64,000 nucleotides of DNA, taken from assembly GCF_008087665.1 (NCBI RefSeq), contig NZ_CP042912.1, positions 3,596,001-3,660,000 on the forward strand, in the 5' to 3' direction. Shown here in pieces: positions 49,343 through 57,333 of the stretch (positions are counted from its first letter, which is position 1; the number at the start of each line of letters is the position of its first letter). Below the pieces are notes generated by a model that saw only the letters and a program-made list of their open reading frames with translations, had not been told where the DNA came from and did no database searches. Source of the DNA: Mariniblastus fucicola (GTDB taxonomy: Bacteria > Planctomycetota > Planctomycetia > Pirellulales > Pirellulaceae). The position numbers and the translations under genes are program-made.

Positions 49343-50332
49343 ATGAACCGAACGCAACAAACTGTTTACATCGTTGTCCTCTTGCTTCTGCTTTCGTCGG
49401 CTCACGCGAATTTCGCCTGGGGTCAGGGAAAGTTGGGTCGAGTCCGCGACGCTGTAAGGCATAGTAAACCCGCCAAACCGGTTCAGAACAATTCTCGTCC
49501 CAGCGACAAGCATCGGGACGAAGATCGACATTCGCGTCGACAGGAAGATCGCCGCAAGGGGCAGGATCGAGCACGCAAACAGGATCGCCACCAGGATTAT
49601 CATCGTCAACGCAACAAGCAATCCAGGCGACGAGATTGCGATTCAGGATTTCAGTTTCGAATCGGACGATCGTTCGCGCCAGCAGTTCGAGAAGTTCATG
49701 TGATCCATCACGATCCTGCTCCGATTATTCCGACACCGGTCGTCGTCCAGACGCCAGAGCCCGTCTACCAACCGGTGGTCGCGTCAGTGATCGAACAGCC
49801 GATTGTGGAAGGCGACTGGTTTGTTGAATCAGCCGATTCGTTTGCCTGGGGAGTCCGTTTGACTGCCGTCGGAGGCACCGACTTTGACAACATCGCTCAC
49901 GGTAGTTTTGGTCTACTCCTACAAGCTCCTGGTGGTCCCGGCCTCGACACCAGCGTTACGATGCTTCGGGAGTCAGGCATGAGCTTTCGTGACCACCTGT
50001 TCCTTGGCGACGTCAACGTCGTCTACGAACCCATCGTTACCGAAAACTTTCGCATGCGACTTGGCCTTGGTATCAACTGGTTAGGCGACAGCTACGGCGG
50101 GGATGCTGGTTTCAACATGACCAGCGGATTCGATTTACGACTGACGGACAGAATTATGGCGACTGGCGAAATCGATTTCGGTTCGGTCGGAGACACTGAC
50201 ATCACGCACGCCCAAATTAGCCTTGGGCGTGCATTGAACCAGACGACCGAGTGGACTGTCGGCTACGACCACCTTGACATCGGTGGGGTGACGATCGGAT
50301 CGGCGTTTACTGGATTGCGATTCCGATTCTGA
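49343..50332 (+). CDS. secreted outer-membrane beta-barrel-like protein
   Basis: 329 residues from the ATG at 49343, preceded by AAAAGGA at about 8 bases. Signal peptide TVYIVVLLLLLSSAHANFAWG. The mature N-terminus (about 30-115) is extremely basic and His/Arg/Asp-rich (KHRDEDRHSRRQEDRRKGQ). A Pro/Val linker follows. From about residue 165 to the end there are alternating amphipathic strands (WGVRLTAVGG, MRLGLGINWLG, FDLRLTDRIMATGEIDF) closing with GSAFTGLRFRF. A terminal Phe suits BAM insertion. It may be a barrel with a polyanion-binding tail; no specific family is recognised. Confidence 0.78.
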   Translation: MNRTQQTVYIVVLLLLLSSAHANFAWGQGKLGRVRDAVRHSKPAKPVQNNSRPSDKHRDEDRHSRRQEDRRKGQDRARKQDRHQDYHRQRNKQSRRRDCDSGFQFRIGRSFAPAVREVHVIHHDPAPIIPTPVVVQTPEPVYQPVVASVIEQPIVEGDWFVESADSFAWGVRLTAVGGTDFDNIAHGSFGLLLQAPGGPGLDTSVTMLRESGMSFRDHLFLGDVNVVYEPIVTENFRMRLGLGINWLGDSYGGDAGFNMTSGFDLRLTDRIMATGEIDFGSVGDTDITHAQISLGRALNQTTEWTVGYDHLDIGGVTIGSAFTGLRFRF

Positions 50333-50340
50333 GCGCGGCG

Positions 50341-51891
50341 TTATTCCGTATGGTCGACTGCCATTTCAGCGGCTTCGATTTTGTCTTCATCATCGCCGAG
50401 GGTATCCAGATGCATGAGCCATTTCACCAACGGAGAAATCAGGATCACGACAACGCCGACGATTACCGCCGTCCAACCGACGGTCGAGTAAACCTCGGTC
50501 ACGCGTTCCGGACCTGCGTCTTCAGCACCAACGGCTGAAGCAATCAATCCTGCCGCGAAGTTTCCTGCGGCAGAAGCGAAGAACCATGTTCCCATAATCA
50601 GACCCGCCAGGTGAGCCGGAGCCAGCCGGTTCATTGCACTCAGGCCGACCGGAGAAAGGCAAAGCTCGCCTGTCGTGTGAAGCAGGTAGATCAGGAAAAT
50701 GTAAATCACCGGAGTCAGATTTCCAGTCCCCGCCGCGTAGGCACCAGCGACGAGAACGAGAAAGCCAAAACCGAGCTGAATCAGTCCCAAACCGAACTTG
50801 GCCGGAGCCGATGGTTCGAGCCCCTTGTTTCCAAGCCACGTCCACAGGGCGGCGAAAACGGGAGCCAACAAAACGATGTAAATCGCATTGATAGACTGGA
50901 ACAGAGCAGCTGGAACGTCCCAACCGAAAATCGATCGATCAACGGACTTGTCGGTGTAAAGGTTCAGCGATGAACCGGCTTGTTCGAACAAAGCCCAGAA
51001 CAAAATGGAGCCAAAGATCAGGAACACTGCGGCAAAGATTCGATCACGATCATGCGGCTTGAGCTTTGCGACTGCGGTGTACAGCACGTATATCACCAGC
51101 AGCAAACCCGCCGCACCGAGCAACCAACCGACCAGGGACTGATACTGAATCAATAGCCAGACAAGACCAACGCCCAGGACGCTGCCGAGGTAAATCAACC
51201 ATTCGAATTTGATGCCGCCAACGGTTTCGTTGAGCCTTTCAGGATTTGTCGATTCGCCTCGACCACAGAGCAACGGAGTACCAATGATAAATACGACCAA
51301 GCCCAGCAACATTCCGACGCCGGCAGCACCGAAACCCCAAGCCCAACCATAGGTTTGCCCAAGCCAGCCTGCGACGATTGCTCCGAGAGCCGCGCCGAGA
51401 TTAATACCCATGTAGAAAATTGTGTAGGCTGGGTCACGACGAGGGTCCGTCCGCGTGTACAGCTGGCCAACGATCACGGAGATATTGGCTTTCAGGAAAC
51501 CGGAACCGACAATAATGAATGCCAGTGCCAGCCAGAAAATCTGAACGGCCATCCCTTCGTGGCCTCCATCGCCTTCGAATGCCATCAAGAAGTGCCCGAA
51601 CGTAAGCAGAACAGCTCCGAAGAGCACCGCCTTTCGTTGCCCCAGAAAACGGTCAGCCAAATATCCGCCGATGACCGGCGTGATGTAAACCAAAGCGGTG
51701 TAGGCACCGTATATAATTCCGGACTCAGCTTCCGAGAACAGCCAGTGCTGTACCAGATAGAAAATCAGCAACGCACGCATTCCGTAGTAGGAGAAACGCT
51801 CCCACATTTCCGCAAAGAACAGGACAAACAATCCTTTGGGATGTCCTAAAAAAGTGCCTTTGGAGTCTCCCGAAATTTCACTCGACGACAT
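50341..51891 (-). CDS. POT-family proton-dependent oligopeptide transporter
   Basis: 516 residues. The ATG at 51891 has AGGAGA about nine bases upstream; a longer frame to 51960 is not needed. HPKGLFVLFFAEMWERFSYYGMRALL is the POT signature, with the ExxER-like motif in helix 1. Twelve to fourteen transmembrane helices follow, with YIGMNLGA-like FYMGINLGAALGAI and HTTGELCLSPVGLSAMNRLAP as later signatures. It imports di- and tripeptides with protons across the inner membrane. It converges on the barrel-protein gene. Confidence 0.93.
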   Translation of the reverse strand: MSSSEISGDSKGTFLGHPKGLFVLFFAEMWERFSYYGMRALLIFYLVQHWLFSEAESGIIYGAYTALVYITPVIGGYLADRFLGQRKAVLFGAVLLTFGHFLMAFEGDGGHEGMAVQIFWLALAFIIVGSGFLKANISVIVGQLYTRTDPRRDPAYTIFYMGINLGAALGAIVAGWLGQTYGWAWGFGAAGVGMLLGLVVFIIGTPLLCGRGESTNPERLNETVGGIKFEWLIYLGSVLGVGLVWLLIQYQSLVGWLLGAAGLLLVIYVLYTAVAKLKPHDRDRIFAAVFLIFGSILFWALFEQAGSSLNLYTDKSVDRSIFGWDVPAALFQSINAIYIVLLAPVFAALWTWLGNKGLEPSAPAKFGLGLIQLGFGFLVLVAGAYAAGTGNLTPVIYIFLIYLLHTTGELCLSPVGLSAMNRLAPAHLAGLIMGTWFFASAAGNFAAGLIASAVGAEDAGPERVTEVYSTVGWTAVIVGVVVILISPLVKWLMHLDTLGDDEDKIEAAEMAVDHTE

Positions 51892-52060
51892 GCGTGTCTT
51901 CTCCTGGTACCAATTGCAATCGCGGAATTCGGAACTCACATCGTGTGAATTGAACTCCATGAAGAAGTCCTAACTTTAAATCAGAGTTTGTATGCTGGCA
52001 AGTTGGCTATGCTTCGCAAACCCACAAATTACCGACGCAAACCTTCAACCGGGGCATACG

Positions 52061-52969
52061 ATGTGCATCTTCTCCTTACCGATTCTGTCCGTTGGCGACA
52101 CGCGAATTTTTGCACGGTTCTCTGGAAAGGGGACGCAGTTTCTGGTCTATCAAATGACTTACGAGTCCGAAAACGAGAACGCAATGATCCTGCCGATTCC
52201 GGTTAGGCAACCTGCGGAAGAGAAGAGCGTTCGGTTCATCAACCTGGAAGACTACGAAGGCTTTTTCGATACGCTCAACGTCGGATTCCCAATCAAGCCC
52301 AGAATCCAATTGGGTTGTGGTGAGTTTTCGCTTTCCGCGAGCAAAGATTCGCTTTCGGTCGTCGAAGTCGGCAGCTATGTCGCCTCGTTCGTTCCGACGA
52401 TGGAGGATTTCGATCGACTGGACGAACGCTTCGTTCTGCCAAAAGAAGTCTGGAATCAATTGCCGCAATACGCAGATTATGGGTTTGCCGTTTTCCAGTT
52501 GAAGGACGGAAATCGAAAGCCGCATCCGATGGCGTTCGAATTCGAGACTCGCGACGAGAGCGAATTGTTTTTTCCAACCGTGCACATTCACGATGGAGAA
52601 GTGCACGAGAAAGAATTCTTTCAGCATTTGCTGTACATGCAGCACGCCGGATTCGACAGTCGCGTCGGCGGGTATGTGAACGCAGATATCAAGGATGTAG
52701 CGACCGGAGTAATTCGCTCTGATTCGGTTGCTGGAGAGTTTTGCGATATCGACCGAGCGGAGGGTGTGTTGAAAAATGACTTGTTGTTGCACCGAAAAAT
52801 CGTGATGGGCGAATATGAAAACGTCGACTTTACGATCCCGGCAATCGGCCATCCAACCGAAAAGTCGTTCAATTGGCGACGCATTCAATGGATGTGGCCT
52901 TGGGTTGCCGTCGCGGGTTGTATCGCGTGGTTCTTTGCTCGTCGAAGCCGATTGAAGCGTAAGCAATAG
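52061..52969 (+). CDS. membrane-anchored hypothetical protein
   Basis: 302 residues from the ATG at 52061 (MCIFSLPILSVGDTRIFARF). The initial segment plus FLVYQMTYESENENAMILPIPV is a pattern I associate with an uncharacterised bacterial family, but I cannot name it. The centre is soluble. A C-terminal transmembrane helix (WMWPWVAVAGCIAWFFARR) ends with a basic tail. The upstream in-frame codons from 51992 look non-conserved. The function is unknown. Confidence 0.72.
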   Translation: MCIFSLPILSVGDTRIFARFSGKGTQFLVYQMTYESENENAMILPIPVRQPAEEKSVRFINLEDYEGFFDTLNVGFPIKPRIQLGCGEFSLSASKDSLSVVEVGSYVASFVPTMEDFDRLDERFVLPKEVWNQLPQYADYGFAVFQLKDGNRKPHPMAFEFETRDESELFFPTVHIHDGEVHEKEFFQHLLYMQHAGFDSRVGGYVNADIKDVATGVIRSDSVAGEFCDIDRAEGVLKNDLLLHRKIVMGEYENVDFTIPAIGHPTEKSFNWRRIQWMWPWVAVAGCIAWFFARRSRLKRKQ

Positions 52970-53256
52970 GCGCGGCAGCGGAAATGGTTTGGCATACTGG
53001 AACGTGGCAGCCATGTTTAGCTCCAAACTCATTTCAAATTCAAAACGACTTGCGCTTTTTCTGCGAACCGGCGCCGCCTATCTACTCTGGCAAAGCGACG
53101 ATCGGCTATAACACAGCTTTGAAAAACATGGAGCCGGTTTCACAACTGACCTGAGCAATTCATATGTCTCAGTTCAGTCGGATTCGCCAGCCTTCCGGCC
53201 AGGACCGCCAGTTCCGCTTTCCCATCCGCCCTGCGCTCACCCTCCCAAACAGCTTC

Positions 53257-54645
53257 ATGCTTCAATCGATAGAACAGCGTCTCATTGGAGACATGACGGA
53301 CTACGAACGTTCCATCCTGCGACACGGCGCGGTCTGGTTTTTCCTGATCCTGTTCAGCTACTACATTCTCCGTCCGATCCGTGAGCAAATCGGTTCGACG
53401 TACGGGATTGAAAATCTGTCGTGGTTGTTCTGGGCGACGTTCGTCGTGATGCTGATCGCAATTCCGCTGTACTCTCTACTGGTCGGCAAATTTCATCGGC
53501 GAATTCTCGTACCGAGCATTTACGCGATCTTCATTGGGTGCCTGATCGTGTTTTGGCTGGCAATGCGAAGTTTGCCGGAGTCGTACCAAATTTGGGTCGC
53601 GCGAGCGTTCTTTGTATGGATCAGCGTTTACGGGCTGTTCATCGTTTCATTTTTCTGGAGCGTGGCCGGAGACATGCTTTCGACTGCTCAGGGTCGACGC
53701 ATTTTCGGCATCATGGCGGGAGGAGGAACAATTGGTGGACTGGTCGGATCTCAGGTCGCGGCGACTCTCGTTGGTCGAATCGGCGTCGCCAATCTGTTGC
53801 TGATTCCTGTCATCCTGTTGGTCGCCGCCCTGTTCATCTACTTTTCGATGGAACGTTCGTTCAAACGCGCCGGCGATTCGAAAAAGAAAGATCTTGGCAG
53901 CGGAAACGCAACCGGAGGGAATCCGTTTGCGGGTTTTACGGCAGTGTTCAAGTCGAGATATCTGTTCGCGATCTGCATGTTCGGAATTTTCCTGGCGACC
54001 TGTGGAACTGCCGTCTATTTTCAGCAAGCCGAAATCGTGAAGGCAGCTTTCGAGGACATTGAATTCGACGCTTCGACAATCGCAAATGCGGACTCGTTGT
54101 CAGCCGAGTCACTCGAAGCCGAAAAATCCAAATTGCAGCAGGAAGTAGCCAAAGCAGCGCGAACGCAGTACTTCGCAAATGTCAATTTCGCCGTTTCTAT
54201 CGTGACTTTGATCTTCCAGTTCTTCCTTGTCGGATGGCTGATGAAGAAAGTCGGATTGGGCATGACACTGTCCGCCTTGCCGCTGGCCTATGTCGTTGGC
54301 ATTTCGGCGTTGGCGTTTTCACCAACGATCGGGGTGCTCGCCGTGGTCTCTGTGATCGGTCGGTCGGCTGAGTACGGGATCAGTAACCCGGCTCGCGAAG
54401 TTCTCTTCACGGCGGTGAATCGAGAGGATCGCTACAAGGCGAAAAGCTTCATCGACACGGTCGTCCGACGAGGCGGAGATTCTTCGGTCGGAGGTGTCTA
54501 CAAGTATGCGAGAGAGTCAATCGGTCTGGCGATGACCACGCTTTCTCTGATCATGATCCCAATCGGAATCGCATGGATCGGACTGTCACTGTTCATTGGA
54601 TTCGAAAACCGTAGAATCGTCGCGTCCAGGTCGTCTGACGAGTGA
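53257..54645 (+). CDS. MFS/NTP-NDP-exchange-like transporter
   Basis: About 462 residues from the ATG at 53257; ATGs at 53164 and 53293 are alternatives. There are twelve predicted transmembrane helices. VWFFLILFSYYILRPIREQIG near the start and RRIFGIMAGGGTIGGLVGSQ are typical of the Tlc/NTP-NDP-exchange-related MFS group in free-living bacteria. A soluble coiled segment (about 290-320, SADSLSAESLEAEKSKLQQE) separates the halves. KSFIDTVVRRGGDSSVGGVYKY near the C-terminus is conserved in the group. The substrate is unknown; in free-living bacteria it need not be nucleotides. Confidence 0.8.
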   Translation: MLQSIEQRLIGDMTDYERSILRHGAVWFFLILFSYYILRPIREQIGSTYGIENLSWLFWATFVVMLIAIPLYSLLVGKFHRRILVPSIYAIFIGCLIVFWLAMRSLPESYQIWVARAFFVWISVYGLFIVSFFWSVAGDMLSTAQGRRIFGIMAGGGTIGGLVGSQVAATLVGRIGVANLLLIPVILLVAALFIYFSMERSFKRAGDSKKKDLGSGNATGGNPFAGFTAVFKSRYLFAICMFGIFLATCGTAVYFQQAEIVKAAFEDIEFDASTIANADSLSAESLEAEKSKLQQEVAKAARTQYFANVNFAVSIVTLIFQFFLVGWLMKKVGLGMTLSALPLAYVVGISALAFSPTIGVLAVVSVIGRSAEYGISNPAREVLFTAVNREDRYKAKSFIDTVVRRGGDSSVGGVYKYARESIGLAMTTLSLIMIPIGIAWIGLSLFIGFENRRIVASRSSDE

Positions 54646-54756
54646 TGTGCGTCTTCGTTCGGCGACTTTGAGTTTTTACGCTTCGTGCATTGACCGAAAC
54701 AATCAGTTTCATTCGCGTGGCGTGCGCAATCTTGCATCAGCTAATGGAGATATCTA

Positions 54757-55080
54757 ATGGCGACAGAATTCACTTCCGAAGCTTTCTATTCCGAAGTGCT
54801 TGGATCCGAAACACCGGTATTGATCGATTTTTATTCCGATTCCTGAGGCCCTTGCAAAAGACTGGGTCCAGTCATTGAAGAGTTGGCATCCGAAAACAAG
54901 GACAACGCAAAAGTTGGAAAAATGGACGTCATGGAGAACATGGATCTCGCGGTGAAGTACGGCATTGCGGCCGTCCCAACGCTTCTGCTTTTCAAGGATG
55001 GAGAAGTCGTTGAAAGACTTCAGGGATACCAGGACAAAGCCAAGCTTCAGCAACTGATCGACGGACACGTCTCGGCATAG
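54757..55080 (+). CDS. trxA: thioredoxin-family selenoprotein (UGPC active site), read through in-frame TGA
   Basis: A 107-residue thioredoxin if the TGA at 54844-54846 (codon 30) is decoded as selenocysteine. The ATG at 54757 has GGAGA six bases upstream. The N-terminal half reads TPVLIDFYSDS-U-GPCKRLGPVIEELA, aligning with the canonical DFWAxWCGPCK: U takes the place of the nucleophilic first Cys, and Trp is replaced by Ser. The rest is intact: VGKMDVMENMDLAVKYGI, the cis-Pro loop AAVPTLLLFKDG and the C-terminal helix. Codon use and frame are preserved on both sides of the TGA. A SECIS-like hairpin follows at the right distance. A pseudogene with a nonsense mutation is the alternative, but no other damage is seen. 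It is monocistronic, with a strong terminator 26 bases after the stop. The visible frame after the TGA alone would be miscalled as a 65-residue protein starting at 54883. Confidence 0.82.
54844..54873 (+). promoter_or_regulatory. putative bacterial SECIS element
   Basis: UGA at 54844-54846, then 18 bases, then the loop GGUC (54865-54868) closed by the stem GACUG / CAGUC (54860-54864 with 54869-54873). The apical GGUC on a short stem about 18 bases after UGA is the arrangement I recall for the E. coli fdhF SECIS, which SelB recognises. Two further A-U pairs below one mismatch extend the stem. A bulged U as in fdhF is not evident. Confidence 0.7.
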
Positions 55081-55105
55081 CTTTCACCGAACGGCGTACA
55101 CATCG

Positions 55106-55139
55106 AAACGGCAAGCCCGAACTGGCTTGCCGTTTTTTC
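55106..55139 (+). terminator. terminator after the thioredoxin gene
   Basis: Stem AACGGCAAGCC / GGCTTGCCGTT with loop CGAACT, followed by six T. Confidence 0.92.
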
Positions 55140-55190
55140 TTTACGCGGTCTCAATCGGCTGGCTCAAATCGCTTGACTCAAATTGGCCGC

Positions 55191-56387
55191 CTAGCGGAAC
55201 GGATACTCTTTGGCTCCGATATCGATGGCATCGCCACTGATGCGAAACTTTCCATCAACGTCGAGTCCGAATCTGCCGAACTGGGTCAAGCCGGAATCGA
55301 TAGCAGGACTGGATCTTTTCGGCGCGAAGAACCCGGCTGGATCGAAATCGGGTGCAGCGAAAATCGTGTCGCGTCCGTTGTTGACGCCTGGCGTAAAACC
55401 ATTGTGAATCAGGTTGAAGTTGAACCACACAAATCCGCCTTCGAATTTGAGCGCCGCATTCCGATTGTCACTCGCACAAAGGATGTTGTTGTAAACCAAC
55501 ACACTGTCTCCGCGAACGACGGCAACTTCTCCGCCGAATTCAAAGCTACGCATATTGCGATAGAGCGTGTTATTGCGAATCGTCACATTTTCAGATTGAT
55601 AGCAATGAACGCCCTGGCCTCCGTTGTTGTAGCAAAGATTGTTTTCGACCAGAATTGAGCCCGAGTAGTTTTCGCCGTTGCCCGTCGGGGCGGTCAAGTT
55701 CTGGCTATCGTCGATGACGATTCCGTTTCCGTCAGTCGGTCTGCCAAAAAGGACATTGTCCAACTTGTTCTCATTCGCAAAGCTTGTGTTGTTGCGAACG
55801 ATGATGTCATAGCCCGGCGCGTCGTTCGTGCGACGCTGCGGCTGATAGATGCTGATACCGCTGTGTTGGCCCGGATCCCAAAACGCGTTCCGGTAGACGA
55901 TGTTCCATTCACAAAGAAGCTGATCCGATTGGTCGAAAGCAATTCCGCCGCCGCGGCAATCGTGGACTCGACAATCTCGAACCACCACGTCGTGGCATCG
56001 AACAAAAGAAAGCCCCTTTGATCGCGGCGCATCGGGACGACGATTGGCAATCTCAAAACCGTCGACACGGAGAAAGGAAAGGTCCGAAGCGAAAATCGAT
56101 CCGACAATAAACGCTCCTTCTTTTCGCTCTGCCTCCAACGTTACGTTCGAACGCACAAAATTAAACTGCCCCCAATATGTTCCATCGAGAACGACAATGG
56201 TCGAACCTTCCCGGGCACGGTTAAGAGCTGTCTGAATCGTTCGAAATGGCGTGTTGCGATTCTGCGCCTGAGCATTCGTGCGATTGTTGTTTCCATTTGG
56301 AGCAACATAATAGGTTTGCGCGTTGAGCGTTTCGCAAAACCAGAGGCTAAACAGCAGCAAGGCGGCGAGTGGAATTCGGTGGGTCAT
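55191..56387 (-). CDS. secreted right-handed parallel beta-helix protein
   Basis: 398 residues. Signal peptide at 1-23 (LAALLLFSLWFCETLNAQ). TYYVAPNGNNN...PFRTIQTALNRAREGSTIVVLDGTY is the start of the DUF1565/pectate-lyase-like beta-helix family. Repeated short strand-turn units follow (VVRDCRVHDCRGGGIAF, NVTIRNNTLYRN, SILVENNLCYNNGGQGVH). The C-terminus has SSPAIDSGL and GDAIDIGAKEYPFR, the common choice-of-anchor-type end of this family. Likely polysaccharide-binding or -cleaving; catalytic residues are not evident. Confidence 0.86.
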   Translation of the reverse strand: MTHRIPLAALLLFSLWFCETLNAQTYYVAPNGNNNRTNAQAQNRNTPFRTIQTALNRAREGSTIVVLDGTYWGQFNFVRSNVTLEAERKEGAFIVGSIFASDLSFLRVDGFEIANRRPDAPRSKGLSFVRCHDVVVRDCRVHDCRGGGIAFDQSDQLLCEWNIVYRNAFWDPGQHSGISIYQPQRRTNDAPGYDIIVRNNTSFANENKLDNVLFGRPTDGNGIVIDDSQNLTAPTGNGENYSGSILVENNLCYNNGGQGVHCYQSENVTIRNNTLYRNMRSFEFGGEVAVVRGDSVLVYNNILCASDNRNAALKFEGGFVWFNFNLIHNGFTPGVNNGRDTIFAAPDFDPAGFFAPKRSSPAIDSGLTQFGRFGLDVDGKFRISGDAIDIGAKEYPFR

Positions 56388-56460
56388 GTTGGGTTCTCGT
56401 GAGGACTGATGCCACGTTGTTATACAGGCATGTGATCACGATGCAACGATTCGACGCCAT

Positions 56461-57333
56461 TTATACATCCATAATCAACCGCGATGAATGCGAGTAGATA
56501 TTGAACCGGTTTTTTGATGCGAATCCGACCAGGGTGACTCCAAACTCATCAGCCAATTCGGCCGCAAGCGAAGAAGGTGCGCCTACCGCGACCAGGATTG
56601 GAATCCCGGCAGAGATGACTTTCTGGACCAATTCAAAACTCGCCCGCCCGCTCACCAAAGCCAAACTTTCAGACTCACGCAAACGCCCCGCAAGACACTG
56701 GAATCCAACAAGTTTGTCCAATGCGTTGTGTCGGCCAACGTCTTCATAACAGGCCACCAGTTTGCCGTCGGTCGCAAACAGTCCAGCCGCGTGCAGCCCT
56801 CCGGTTTCGTCGAACGTGGACTGACGCTCTCGCATCGTCGATGGAAGCGACGCAATCAAGCTCGCCGAAACCTTCATCGACGGAAAGCCTACCGAGTGAG
56901 TCAATTGTGCACGAACGGCATCCAATGACGCTTTGCCGCAGATCCCGCAACTTGATGTCGTATAGAAGTTTCGTTGCAAAGAACCGAAATCGAAACTCAC
57001 GCCTTCAGCGACATGGACACAAAGTTGATTGGTCAGTCCAGTGCATTCGTCTTTCGGCCCTGTCAGTTCGAACTGGGTAATCTGATCTGCTGAGGTGACG
57101 ATGCCTTCTCCCAATAAAAATCCGGCAGCCAACTCGCGGTCATGGCCAGGCGTTCGCATCGTGATCGAAAGCGAACGGTTTCTTTGATTCCCCGGCGATC
57201 CATAGACGATCCGAATCTCCAACGGCTCCTCGACAGCCAGAAAATCGGCTTTCTCAGTGAACGCACCGTTCTCAAATCGAATGATGCTTTTGGACTTTCG
57301 TCGCAGCTCCGGATTGGAATTCGATTCCGTCAT
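56461..57333 (-). CDS. fdhD: formate dehydrogenase accessory sulfurtransferase
   Basis: 290 residues. The start at 57333 overlaps the stop of the upstream gene by ATGA, so the two are translationally coupled; a longer frame to 57435 lies inside that gene. EEPLEIRIVYG, ITMRTPGHDRELAAGFLLGEGI and YTTSSCGICGK (Cys129, Cys132) are the FdhD signatures, and CYEDVGRHNALDKLVG and SGRASFELVQKVISAGIPI follow. FdhD moves sulfur from IscS to the molybdenum cofactor of formate dehydrogenases. No fdh structural gene lies in the window. Its nearness to a putative selenoprotein is of interest because many formate dehydrogenases contain selenocysteine. Confidence 0.95.
   Translation of the reverse strand: MTESNSNPELRRKSKSIIRFENGAFTEKADFLAVEEPLEIRIVYGSPGNQRNRSLSITMRTPGHDRELAAGFLLGEGIVTSADQITQFELTGPKDECTGLTNQLCVHVAEGVSFDFGSLQRNFYTTSSCGICGKASLDAVRAQLTHSVGFPSMKVSASLIASLPSTMRERQSTFDETGGLHAAGLFATDGKLVACYEDVGRHNALDKLVGFQCLAGRLRESESLALVSGRASFELVQKVISAGIPILVAVGAPSSLAAELADEFGVTLVGFASKNRFNIYSHSSRLIMDV

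Noticed and set aside
54883-55080. A separate 65-residue protein
   Set aside because: It is the C-terminal part of the thioredoxin that begins at 54757; it lacks the redox motif and its own ribosome binding site.
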